Shown piece after piece: positions 33,175 through 41,162 of a stretch of DNA of 64,000 nucleotides; position 1 is the stretch's first letter, and the number at the start of each line of letters is the position of its first letter. Position numbers and translations under genes: made by a program. A model generated the notes under the pieces. That model saw only the letters and a program-made list of their open reading frames with translations. It made no database searches and had not been told where the DNA came from. The stretch comes from Myxococcales bacterium (GTDB taxonomy: Bacteria > Myxococcota_A > Polyangia > Polyangiales > Houyiibacteriaceae), in the NCBI GenBank assembly GCA_024640845.1, contig JAHEEE010000002.1, positions 57,539 through 121,538 of the forward strand. Direction: 5' to 3'.

Positions 33175-35103
33175 ATGGCCAATTTCTTCAAAGACAACGA
33201 CGATCTTCAATTCTACTTCGACAAAGGCATCGACTGGGACTCGTTGGTGAGGATCACCGAGCACGAGCTAGTGCACGCCGATGGCGAAGGGTTCAGCACT
33301 ACAGCAGAAGCGGTCGACTTCTACCGGGACATCATCGAGATGTTCGGCGAGTTCGTCGCGACGGAGATCAAACCTTACGAGAAGGAAATCGACGACAGGG
33401 GCGTGGAGCTCGTCGACGGCGAGGTGGTCTTCCCCGAGCGCCTCGCGGGCATCTTCGACAAGATCAAAGATCTCGACCTTCACGGGCTTCCGATTCCCCG
33501 CGAGCTGGGCGGCATGAACGCGCCGATGCTCCTCTACTTCATGAACGGCGAGCTGATGGCGCGCGCGGACGTCTCCACGATGGCGCATCACAGCTTCCAC
33601 GCGGGAATCGCCATGGCGATGCTCGTCTTTTCCGCACGCGAGGGCAGCTCGGATATCGACCCTGCAACCGGCCACATCAACGACACCCGGTGGCGCAGCG
33701 CCATCGAAGAGATCGCAGCAGGGGAAGCCTGGGGCTGCATGGACATCACCGAGCCTGATGCCGGGTCCGACATGGCGTCACTTCGTGCGGTCGGCGAACA
33801 GGACGAGGATGGGAACTGGTACGTGACCGGCGAGAAGATCTTCATCACGTCGGGCCACGGAAAGTACCACTTCGTGATCGCTCGCACCGAGGACGCGGAC
33901 CCGAACGATGCCACCGGGGGTCTCGAAGGGCTTTCGATGTTCATGGTCAAGGCATACGAAGACGACGAGAATGGAAACCGCACGCGCTTCGTCTCATTGA
34001 GCCGCGTCGAAGAGAAGCTCGGCCACCATGGTTCTGCAACTTGTGGCCTCGTGTTCGACAAGTCGCCGGCCGAGCTGGTCGGCGAGCGCGGCGAAGGGTT
34101 CAAGTACATGCTCACGCTGATGAACAACGCTCGCGTTGGCGTCGGCTTCGAGTGCCTCGGGGTGAGCGAGTCGGCCTATCGTACCGCTCTCGAGTACGCC
34201 GCCGAACGCGGATCGATGGGCAAGACCATCAATCGGCACGAGATGATCGCAGAGTATCTCGAGACGATGAAGACCGAGATTCAAGGGGTCCGCGCCATGG
34301 CCGTGGCCGCCGGCTTTCACGAGGAAATGGCACAGAAACTCGCGATCGCGATTCGGTATGGCGACCTCGACGAAGCGCAGCGGGCGAGCATGGAGCGACT
34401 GATGAAGTCGCACCAACGCAAGGCCCGGCGGATCACCCCGCTGCTCAAGTACTTCGGCGCGGAGAAGGCCGTCGAGCACGCTCGCACCGCGCTCCAGATC
34501 CACGGCGGGAACGGCTATATCACCGAGTACCTGCCGGAGAAGCTCTTGCGCGACGCACTCGTCATGCCGATCTACGAAGGCACCAGCCAGATCCAAGCGT
34601 TGATGGCGATGAAGGACACACTCGGCGGCATCATCGAGAACCCGCAAGCGTTCGTTCGACGGATGGCACAGGCGCGGTGGCGGGCGCTGTCGAGTCGCAA
34701 CCCGCTCGAGCGTCGAGTGGCGCAGCTACAGTCGCTGTCGTTCGGCGCGCAGCAGCACCTCGTGCTGAAGACAGCGAGCCGCAAGTTCAAAGGACTCAGA
34801 GAGAAGCCTCTCGCCGAATGGTCGGACGAGCTGACCAAAAACTGGAACCCGAAACGCGACTTCGCGTTTGCCATGCTCCATGCAGAGCGCTTGATCCAGC
34901 TTCTTGGCGACGTGATGATCGCCGAGCTCCTGCTCGCGCAGGCGCGCAAGCACCCGGAGCGTGCGGAGGTCCTCGAGAGGCACCTGGAGCGCGCTGAGCC
35001 GAGGGCCCGCTACCTGCACGACCAGATCACGACGACCGGTCAGCGACTGCTCGACAAGCTTTCAGCCACCGCGCCGCAGATGGCGGACCAAGCGGCGGAG
35101 TGA
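33175..35103 (+). CDS. Large acyl-CoA dehydrogenase with C-terminal extension
   Basis: A 642-residue flavoprotein. Core motifs are CMDITEPDAGSDMASLRAVG (FAD/substrate loop), TGEKIFITSGHGKYHFVIART and VMPIYEGTSQIQALMAMKDTL, whose Glu is the catalytic base. Some 160 residues beyond the core (RMAQARWRALSSRNPLERR… to the end) form an extra helical domain, as in FadE5-like and dimethylsulfoniopropionate-derived acyl-CoA dehydrogenases. It is co-transcribed with the TetR gene 2 bases upstream. Its end overlaps the convergent epimerase by 42 bases. Confidence 0.93.
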   Translation: MANFFKDNDDLQFYFDKGIDWDSLVRITEHELVHADGEGFSTTAEAVDFYRDIIEMFGEFVATEIKPYEKEIDDRGVELVDGEVVFPERLAGIFDKIKDLDLHGLPIPRELGGMNAPMLLYFMNGELMARADVSTMAHHSFHAGIAMAMLVFSAREGSSDIDPATGHINDTRWRSAIEEIAAGEAWGCMDITEPDAGSDMASLRAVGEQDEDGNWYVTGEKIFITSGHGKYHFVIARTEDADPNDATGGLEGLSMFMVKAYEDDENGNRTRFVSLSRVEEKLGHHGSATCGLVFDKSPAELVGERGEGFKYMLTLMNNARVGVGFECLGVSESAYRTALEYAAERGSMGKTINRHEMIAEYLETMKTEIQGVRAMAVAAGFHEEMAQKLAIAIRYGDLDEAQRASMERLMKSHQRKARRITPLLKYFGAEKAVEHARTALQIHGGNGYITEYLPEKLLRDALVMPIYEGTSQIQALMAMKDTLGGIIENPQAFVRRMAQARWRALSSRNPLERRVAQLQSLSFGAQQHLVLKTASRKFKGLREKPLAEWSDELTKNWNPKRDFAFAMLHAERLIQLLGDVMIAELLLAQARKHPERAEVLERHLERAEPRARYLHDQITTTGQRLLDKLSATAPQMADQAAE

Positions 35104-36132
35104 GCGCGAGGACACGAGCTCCTTCGGGTCGAGGCGTTTGTACCAGCCGTTTTCCAAGTACCATTCGTGGGTGCGCCGGATACCTTCAGGGAGCTCAACC
35201 GTCGCAGAAAACCCGAAATCCCGCAGGGCGGCGTCTCCGGAGCACGTCCACGCCTCTTGGACCCCGAGCCTCGCTTTCTGAAGGTTCATGAGCCTCGGCT
35301 TGTGGTCGATGCGCGTCGCGATTTCGCCGGCGAACGCGCTCGCCCACATCAGCGCCCCCGGAAGGTCCACGGTTCGAACCCGGCGTCCGACCGCTGTTGC
35401 GATCTCGGTCTGGAACTGGTCCCATGTGAGTTGAACGTCGTTGGTCAGGAAGTAGCCCTTCCCGGCGCTGTTCGTATGGGCCGCGGACTCGAGGATACCC
35501 CGGACGCAGTCGTCGACGTAGATCCACGACATCAATCTACGGCGGTTGCCGTAGAAGAGGTTCACGCCCAACATCGCGCCCTGGAACAGCGTGAAGTGGT
35601 CTACGTCGCCGGGGCCATAGACCGCGCATGGACGAACGATGGTCCACGCAACTGGACCCGATTCTGCCTCGACGACTCGTTCAGCTTCCAGTTTGCTCTC
35701 GCCGTAGTGCTCGATCGGGCGCGGCGGGTTTTCCTCGCGCTGCGGTGCAGAGGTTGCCGACGGTCCGTAAGACGCCGAAGACGATACAAACACGAAGCGC
35801 TTCGTGTCCGGGTGCTCGCGGCGCACTGCGGCCAATAGGTTTCTCGTCGGCATGACGTTGCCCGAACGAAAGTCCTCGTACGACGTGCCTTTCGTGACGC
35901 CCGCCACGTGGAGCACGTAGTCCGGCTTCTCCGCAGCGATGACTCGCTCCAAGTCGGCGACGCGCGCATAGTCAGCCTCGACGGAACGACCCGAATTCGA
36001 GGGTGGCGACCCGGGGCGCCGAATCGCGACGACGGCGTTGCCGGCGCTCAGCAGCGCGTCGCGGAGTCGTCCCCCGATGAAGCCGCTGGCACCGGTGATC
36101 AGGACCTTCCCGTCGAGCATTGGGACTGCCAT
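35062..36132 (-). CDS. NAD-dependent epimerase/3-beta-HSD-type extended SDR
   Basis: A 356-residue extended short-chain dehydrogenase. The cofactor site KVLITGASGFIGGRLRDAL is at the start, VAGVTKG and FVSSSASYGPSA follow, and the catalytic pair is HYGESK (Tyr-x-x-x-Lys). The C-terminal part is longer than in sugar epimerases and ends with GIRRTHEWYLENGWYK. Either a nucleotide-sugar epimerase or a 3-beta-hydroxysteroid dehydrogenase-like enzyme is possible; the catabolic setting slightly favours the second. Confidence 0.85.
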   Translation of the reverse strand: MAVPMLDGKVLITGASGFIGGRLRDALLSAGNAVVAIRRPGSPPSNSGRSVEADYARVADLERVIAAEKPDYVLHVAGVTKGTSYEDFRSGNVMPTRNLLAAVRREHPDTKRFVFVSSSASYGPSATSAPQREENPPRPIEHYGESKLEAERVVEAESGPVAWTIVRPCAVYGPGDVDHFTLFQGAMLGVNLFYGNRRRLMSWIYVDDCVRGILESAAHTNSAGKGYFLTNDVQLTWDQFQTEIATAVGRRVRTVDLPGALMWASAFAGEIATRIDHKPRLMNLQKARLGVQEAWTCSGDAALRDFGFSATVELPEGIRRTHEWYLENGWYKRLDPKELVSSRSLRRLVRHLRRGG

Positions 36133-36210
36133 CGACCAGTCGTGAACTGGGTAAGAGGAATGTGCAAGCCCCGATTGACGCGGGGGCTCCGCTGCGAAAC
36201 GCTACCGGCC

Positions 36211-37605
36211 ATGTCGAAGAGCTTTCAAACGATCTCACCAGTGGATGGGAGCGTCGTTTTCGAACGCGCCCTGGACGGTCCCGCAGAGATCGAGCAGACG
36301 CTGCAGAGGGGCCACGCCGCCTTTCGGTCGTGGAGCCGAACCCCGCTTTCCGAACGTTGTGCGTTGGCGCGACGATTCGTGGAAGCCGCGGTCGATGATG
36401 CCGATGCGGTAGCGCACGAGCTCACGATGCAAATGGGGCGCCCGATTCGAGATGGCGGAGGCGAAGTCGGCGGCTGGCTACTCCGTGGTCGCACGATGAT
36501 CGCTCTGGCAGACGAGGCACTCGAGGACATCCGTCTCGACGAGCGCGACGGCTTCACTCGGTTCATTCGCCGAGAGCCGCTCGGAGTGGTCCTCGTCGTC
36601 GCTCCGTGGAACTACCCTTGGCTGACTGCGGTCAACAGCTTGGTGCCCGCATTGGTCGCAGGCAATCCGGTGGTGCTCAAACACTCCGAGCAGACCCCAT
36701 TGGTTGCGAAAAGAATAGGCGAGGCCGCCAAGAACGTAGGACTTCCGGACGGGGTCCTACAGGTGCTCTACCTGGACCACCGGGGAGTGGCCGAAGTGAT
36801 CGGGGATCGTCGCGTCGCATTCGTGGCGTTTACCGGGTCGGTTGGCGGAGGCCATGCTGTCCAGGAGGCTGCATCGAAGCGCTTCATTGGTACGTCGCTA
36901 GAGCTTGGGGGCAAGGACCCTGCGTATGTGTGCAAGGATGCAGACCTCACCCGCTCGGCTGTCAACCTCGTGGAAGGCTCCTTCTACAACGCGGGCCAAT
37001 CCTGTTGCGGGGTCGAGCGAATCTACGTTCACCGCGATGTCTATGAACCCTTTCTCGATGCCTTTGTCACCGAGGCGAATCGACTGGTGTTGGGAGACCC
37101 ACGCGAGACCAAGACGACACTCGGCCCCGTAGTCCGTGTCCGAAGCGCCGAAGCCATTCAGGCGCAGATCGATGCCGCGCTCGCCGCAGGCGCCCGGCCG
37201 TTGCTCGATCCCGCTCGCTTCGATGCCGCCGAGCGCGGCCTTCCCTACATGGCGCCGCAGGCTTTGATCGACGTCGATCATTCGATGGAGATCATGAGCG
37301 AGGAGACCTTTGGGCCTGCGGTCGGGATCATGGCCGTCGCCGATGATGGGGAGGCGATCCGTTTGATGAACGACAGCCGCTACGGCCTCACGGCCTCGGT
37401 ATGGACGAGCGACCTGGAACACGCCCGCTCGATCGGCGAACGGGTCGACACCGGAACGTGGTTCATGAACCGGTGCGACTATCTCGATCCCGAGCTTGCG
37501 TGGGTCGGCGTCAAGGATTCCGGGCGCGGCTGCAGCCTGTCGACGCTCGGCTACGCGCAGCTCACGCGGCCGAAGTCGTTTCATCTGCGCCACGAACCAG
37601 GGTAG
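36211..37605 (+). CDS. Aldehyde dehydrogenase
   Basis: A 464-residue NAD(P)-dependent enzyme. Motifs: VVAPWNYPWLTAVNSLVPAL, AFTGSVGGG, the general-base LELGGKDPAYV (Glu) and the nucleophile NAGQSCCGVERI (Cys), then EIMSEETFGPAVGIM. It oxidises aldehydes to acids; succinate-semialdehyde or long-chain types are closest in pattern. ATG 36211 is used because the longer frame would enter the divergent epimerase gene. It stands alone. Confidence 0.92.
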   Translation: MSKSFQTISPVDGSVVFERALDGPAEIEQTLQRGHAAFRSWSRTPLSERCALARRFVEAAVDDADAVAHELTMQMGRPIRDGGGEVGGWLLRGRTMIALADEALEDIRLDERDGFTRFIRREPLGVVLVVAPWNYPWLTAVNSLVPALVAGNPVVLKHSEQTPLVAKRIGEAAKNVGLPDGVLQVLYLDHRGVAEVIGDRRVAFVAFTGSVGGGHAVQEAASKRFIGTSLELGGKDPAYVCKDADLTRSAVNLVEGSFYNAGQSCCGVERIYVHRDVYEPFLDAFVTEANRLVLGDPRETKTTLGPVVRVRSAEAIQAQIDAALAAGARPLLDPARFDAAERGLPYMAPQALIDVDHSMEIMSEETFGPAVGIMAVADDGEAIRLMNDSRYGLTASVWTSDLEHARSIGERVDTGTWFMNRCDYLDPELAWVGVKDSGRGCSLSTLGYAQLTRPKSFHLRHEPG

Positions 37606-37643
37606 CCTGGCCATCCACGAGCAGGTCGCTATAGTCCGGCGCG

Positions 37644-38387
37644 ATGAAACCGCCGGTACTCCGTTGCCGCCACGTCTCGAAACGCTACGGGAAGTTCACG
37701 GCACTCCGAGATCTCTCGCTCGAGGTCTATGAAGGCGAGATCTTCGCGCTGCTCGGGCCGAACGGTGCCGGAAAGTCGACGCTGATCCACTGCATCACCG
37801 GGCTTGCCAAGCAAAGCAAAGGCAGCATCGAGGTGCTCGGCTTCGATACCGTGACGGATTTTCGCACCACGCGACGCCTCGTCGGACTGGTTCCGCAGGA
37901 AATCAACTACGACCCATTCTTCACCCCGCTCGAGAGCCTGATGATTCAGATGGGTTTGATGGGTGTGAAGCCGAATCGCGAGCGCGCCGAAAGCCTCCTG
38001 AAGACGTTCTCGCTCGACGAGAAACGCGACGCATACACACGAACTCTGTCCGGCGGAATGAAGCGTCGGCTACTTGTTGCGAAGGCGCTCGTGCACGGAC
38101 CACGGCTGCTCTTTCTCGACGAGCCGACTGCTGGAGTCGACGTCGAGCTCCGCCAAGAGCTATGGCAAGAGGTCGAAGACCTGCGCGCCGCAGGCACCAC
38201 CATAGTACTGACCACTCACTACATCGAAGAAGCAGAAAAGCTTGCAGACCGCATCGGCATCCTGCACAAGGGCGAGCTCCTGCTCGTGGAAAGCCGTGAC
38301 AGCCTCCTCGAGAGGCACAGCGGACGATCGCTCGAAGAGATCTATCTCGAGCTGATTCGCAAGGCGGAGGGGAGACACGCGGCGTGA
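37644..38387 (+). CDS. ABC transporter ATP-binding protein
   Basis: A 247-residue ATPase. Walker A is LLGPNGAGKSTLIHCITGL, the signature is YTRTLSGGMKRRLLVAKAL, Walker B is RLLFLDEPTAGVD and the switch His lies in VLTTHYIEEAEKLADR. This is the DrrA/NodI group that pairs with one ABC-2 permease. The stop overlaps the permease start (GTGA). Confidence 0.95.
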   Translation: MKPPVLRCRHVSKRYGKFTALRDLSLEVYEGEIFALLGPNGAGKSTLIHCITGLAKQSKGSIEVLGFDTVTDFRTTRRLVGLVPQEINYDPFFTPLESLMIQMGLMGVKPNRERAESLLKTFSLDEKRDAYTRTLSGGMKRRLLVAKALVHGPRLLFLDEPTAGVDVELRQELWQEVEDLRAAGTTIVLTTHYIEEAEKLADRIGILHKGELLLVESRDSLLERHSGRSLEEIYLELIRKAEGRHAA

Positions 38388-39145
38388 GCGCGATCGCTCT
38401 AAAGACCCTTTTTCTGAAAGAGATTCGCCGGTTCAGCAAAGTCTGGCTGCAAACCGTCTTGAGCCCGCTCGTGACGACGAGCCTCTACTTCCTGGTTTTC
38501 GGAGTCGCTCTGGGGTCGCGCCTTCGCGAGATCTCCGGAGTCCCGTATATCCAATTCGTCGTCCCTGGATTGGTGATGATGACAATGGTCAGAGACGCCT
38601 TTCTCAACACTTCATCGAGCTTGTTCCAATCCAAGATCAATGGAACGATCACCGACGTGCTCGTCGCGCCGATCGGCGCGTTCGAGATGCTCGTCGCATA
38701 TGTGGGAGCGGCGATGCTGCGCGCCTTCCTCGTCGGTACCCTCGTCTACCTGGTGGCCCTGACGTTCACCTACTTCCCGCTCCATCACGTGGGTTGGATC
38801 CTATTCTTCGCGATCTTCGTCACAGCTACCCTCGCTCTCCTCGGCATGGTCGCGGCGCTCTGGGCGGAGAAGTTCGATCACCTGGCGATCTTTCCGAACT
38901 TCGTACTCTTGCCACTCGCATTCCTCGGTGGCGTGTTCTACTCGATCGACCTGCTCCCGGAGCCGTGGCACACCGTGAGCTTGTTCAACCCGCTTCTTTA
39001 CATGGTCAACGGCCTGCGATACGGGTTCCTCGGCGTCGCCGACGTGACGCCGGAAGCAAGCGCGGCGGTCGTGCTGTTGTCCTTTGCGGTAGTGCTTGCC
39101 GTCGCGAGCGCGCTGCTTCGAAGTGGCTACAACCTGAGAAGTTAG
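38384..39145 (+). CDS. ABC-2 type transporter permease
   Basis: A 253-residue inner-membrane protein with six hydrophobic helices. VPGLVMMTMVRDAFLNTSSSLFQSKINGTITDVLVAPI and the late PLAFLGGVFYSIDLLPEPWHTVSLFNPLLYMVNGLRYGFLG are classic ABC-2 segments. With the ATPase just upstream it forms an exporter for a lipid, polysaccharide or drug-like molecule. Confidence 0.93.
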   Translation: MSAIALKTLFLKEIRRFSKVWLQTVLSPLVTTSLYFLVFGVALGSRLREISGVPYIQFVVPGLVMMTMVRDAFLNTSSSLFQSKINGTITDVLVAPIGAFEMLVAYVGAAMLRAFLVGTLVYLVALTFTYFPLHHVGWILFFAIFVTATLALLGMVAALWAEKFDHLAIFPNFVLLPLAFLGGVFYSIDLLPEPWHTVSLFNPLLYMVNGLRYGFLGVADVTPEASAAVVLLSFAVVLAVASALLRSGYNLRS

Positions 39146-39164
39146 TGACCATGACTAGGCGTTC

Positions 39165-40769
39165 ATGAGCAGCAGCAGCACGTATTTCGCCAATCCGGCG
39201 GCGCGGGCGTTCCTGCAGCGTCGAGTGGCGGCGTTCGGTCTCATTGGCGCAATCCTCGGAGGTACGGCGCTCGCGTTCCGCGTGCTGGTCGGATTGATGT
39301 TCGGCTTCCTCCGTGAAGAGATCGCCGATCCAGGGTTTCTGATTCATGCAGCAGCGGTGCTGCCGATGGTGGGCATCTGGCTCGTGGCACGCCGAGGTGA
39401 CTACCCGGTGACCACGATTCACGCGATCGAGAACACCGGGATCTTCCTGACTGGCATCGGCTACATCGCCATGGGGATGGAGATTCGCGCCGAGGTGGGC
39501 GCCGACACGATCACAGCATTCATCTTGGCCCTCGTCCTGTTTGCCCGAAGTGTGTTCGTACCCAGCTCGGCGCGACGAACAGTGGTGCTCGGCGTCCTGA
39601 TCGGCGTTCCGTTGGTGGCAGCGATGTATTGGCACTACCTGCGGGTCGATCTCAGCATCTGGCGCCGTTTCGGCTACGAGGCGCCATCGCAGGAGCGGGT
39701 CGCGGCGACCCAAGCGGTCATCACAGTCATGTGGTGGACGCTGACCGTCGGCCTCTCGGCCCTGGCTTCTCGGGTGATCCACCGTTTGCGCAAAGAAGTC
39801 CGCGACATACAGAGCTTGGGGCAATACAACCTCGAGCGAAAGCTGGGCGAAGGCGCGATGGGGGTCGTGTACCAGGCCAATCACGGCATGCTCAAGCGGC
39901 CGACGGCGATCAAGCTGCTCAAACCCGAGGTCGCGGACCCGGATGCGCTCGAGCGCTTTCGGCGCGAGGTGCAGCTCACCGCGAAGCTCACGCACCCCAA
40001 TACGGTCACGATCTTCGACTATGGCCGCACGCCTGATGGGAAGCTCTACTATGCGATGGAGCTGCTCAGCGGCGCCACGCTCACCGAGGTCGTGAATGCG
40101 AGCGGACAGCAGCCGGTCGAGCGGGTGGTCCGCATCCTGAGAGACGCGGCGCTCGCCCTGAACGAAGCGCATGACATTGGGCTGATTCACCGCGACATCA
40201 AACCAAGCAACATCATGCTCGCCCGGCAAGGCGGCGTGCCCGACGTGACGAAAGTGCTCGACTTCGGCCTAGTGAAGAATCTCGGGCAGATCGACAATCT
40301 CGAGAAGACCAACACGCTCTCGATTAAGGGGACACCACATTACTTGAGCCCCGAAGCGATACAAGAGCCTCAGGCGATCGACGCGAGAACCGACATCTAC
40401 GCGCTCGGTGCCGTCGGCTACTATCTCCTCGCGGGTCACCATGTCTTCGAGGGGAAGACGATCATGGAAGTGTGCCTCCACCACCTCCACACCAAGCCGA
40501 CGCCGTTCGCCGAGGTGGGCGCTAGCGACGTGCCGCCAGCGCTCGAGGAGCTCATCTTCTCGTGTCTGGAAAAAGATCCAGAGAAGCGGCCGGCTTCCGC
40601 TCAACAGTTGGCCGACGCGATCGACCGACTCAACGTGAGGCGCTGGACGCGTGCAGACGCCGAGGCCTGGTGGGATGTCTTCGGGATGGAGATCGAAAGG
40701 GCGAAAGCGCCCCTTGCTCAGACGAGCGCCACCGCACAGACCGTCGCTGTCGAAGTCCAGTCGCCCTAG
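39165..40769 (+). CDS. Membrane-anchored Hanks-type Ser/Thr protein kinase
   Basis: A 534-residue protein. About five to six membrane helices occupy residues 20-205. The cytosolic kinase domain follows: LGEGAMGVVYQANH (P-loop), IKLLKPE (Lys), LIHRDIKPSNIML (catalytic loop), VLDFGLVKNL (DFG) and GTPHYLSPEAIQEP (activation segment end). The membrane part comes before the kinase, the reverse of the common PknB layout but often seen in myxobacteria. The target is unknown. It starts 19 bases after the ABC permease and may share its transcript. Confidence 0.93.
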   Translation: MSSSSTYFANPAARAFLQRRVAAFGLIGAILGGTALAFRVLVGLMFGFLREEIADPGFLIHAAAVLPMVGIWLVARRGDYPVTTIHAIENTGIFLTGIGYIAMGMEIRAEVGADTITAFILALVLFARSVFVPSSARRTVVLGVLIGVPLVAAMYWHYLRVDLSIWRRFGYEAPSQERVAATQAVITVMWWTLTVGLSALASRVIHRLRKEVRDIQSLGQYNLERKLGEGAMGVVYQANHGMLKRPTAIKLLKPEVADPDALERFRREVQLTAKLTHPNTVTIFDYGRTPDGKLYYAMELLSGATLTEVVNASGQQPVERVVRILRDAALALNEAHDIGLIHRDIKPSNIMLARQGGVPDVTKVLDFGLVKNLGQIDNLEKTNTLSIKGTPHYLSPEAIQEPQAIDARTDIYALGAVGYYLLAGHHVFEGKTIMEVCLHHLHTKPTPFAEVGASDVPPALEELIFSCLEKDPEKRPASAQQLADAIDRLNVRRWTRADAEAWWDVFGMEIERAKAPLAQTSATAQTVAVEVQSP

Positions 40770-41162
40770 CTAGATAGAGCGGTGGTCCCTCCGGAGAGGA
40801 TGCTCTGCCGGAACCTCGACGAAGATCAGCGCCAAGCCATCTGGGTCGGCGATACGAAGCTCGACGAGGCCCCAGGGTTTTAGGGTGGCGCTCTCGACGA
40901 CACGCACCCCCGCCGCGCGCAGCTCCTGCTCTACTTGTCGAACGTCCCGGACCTGGAGCCATAACTCCGTCGCGCTCGACGGCGGATTGACCTCCTGCTC
41001 CGTGATCTCCAGGAAGCCACTCCCGAGGAAGAACACGACTCCGCGAGAACCGGCAGCGCCGAACTCGCGCATTGGATGCAATCCGAGGACGTCGCGGTAG
41101 AAACGGAGGCTGCGATCGAAGTCGCGCGGATGGAGCATGAATCTGCTGGATAGGATCTCCAT
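40770..41162 (-). CDS. VOC-family (glyoxalase-like) protein
   Basis: A 130-residue single VOC domain: FMLHPRDFDRSLRFYRDVLGLHPMREF, VVFFLGSGFLEITEQ and WGLVELRIADPDGLALIFVEVP. Metal ligands would be the first His, the Glu in LEITEQ, and a late Glu. It converges with the kinase gene and its 5' end overlaps the longest reading of the DUF1111 gene. Substrate unknown. Confidence 0.88.
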   Translation of the reverse strand: MEILSSRFMLHPRDFDRSLRFYRDVLGLHPMREFGAAGSRGVVFFLGSGFLEITEQEVNPPSSATELWLQVRDVRQVEQELRAAGVRVVESATLKPWGLVELRIADPDGLALIFVEVPAEHPLRRDHRSI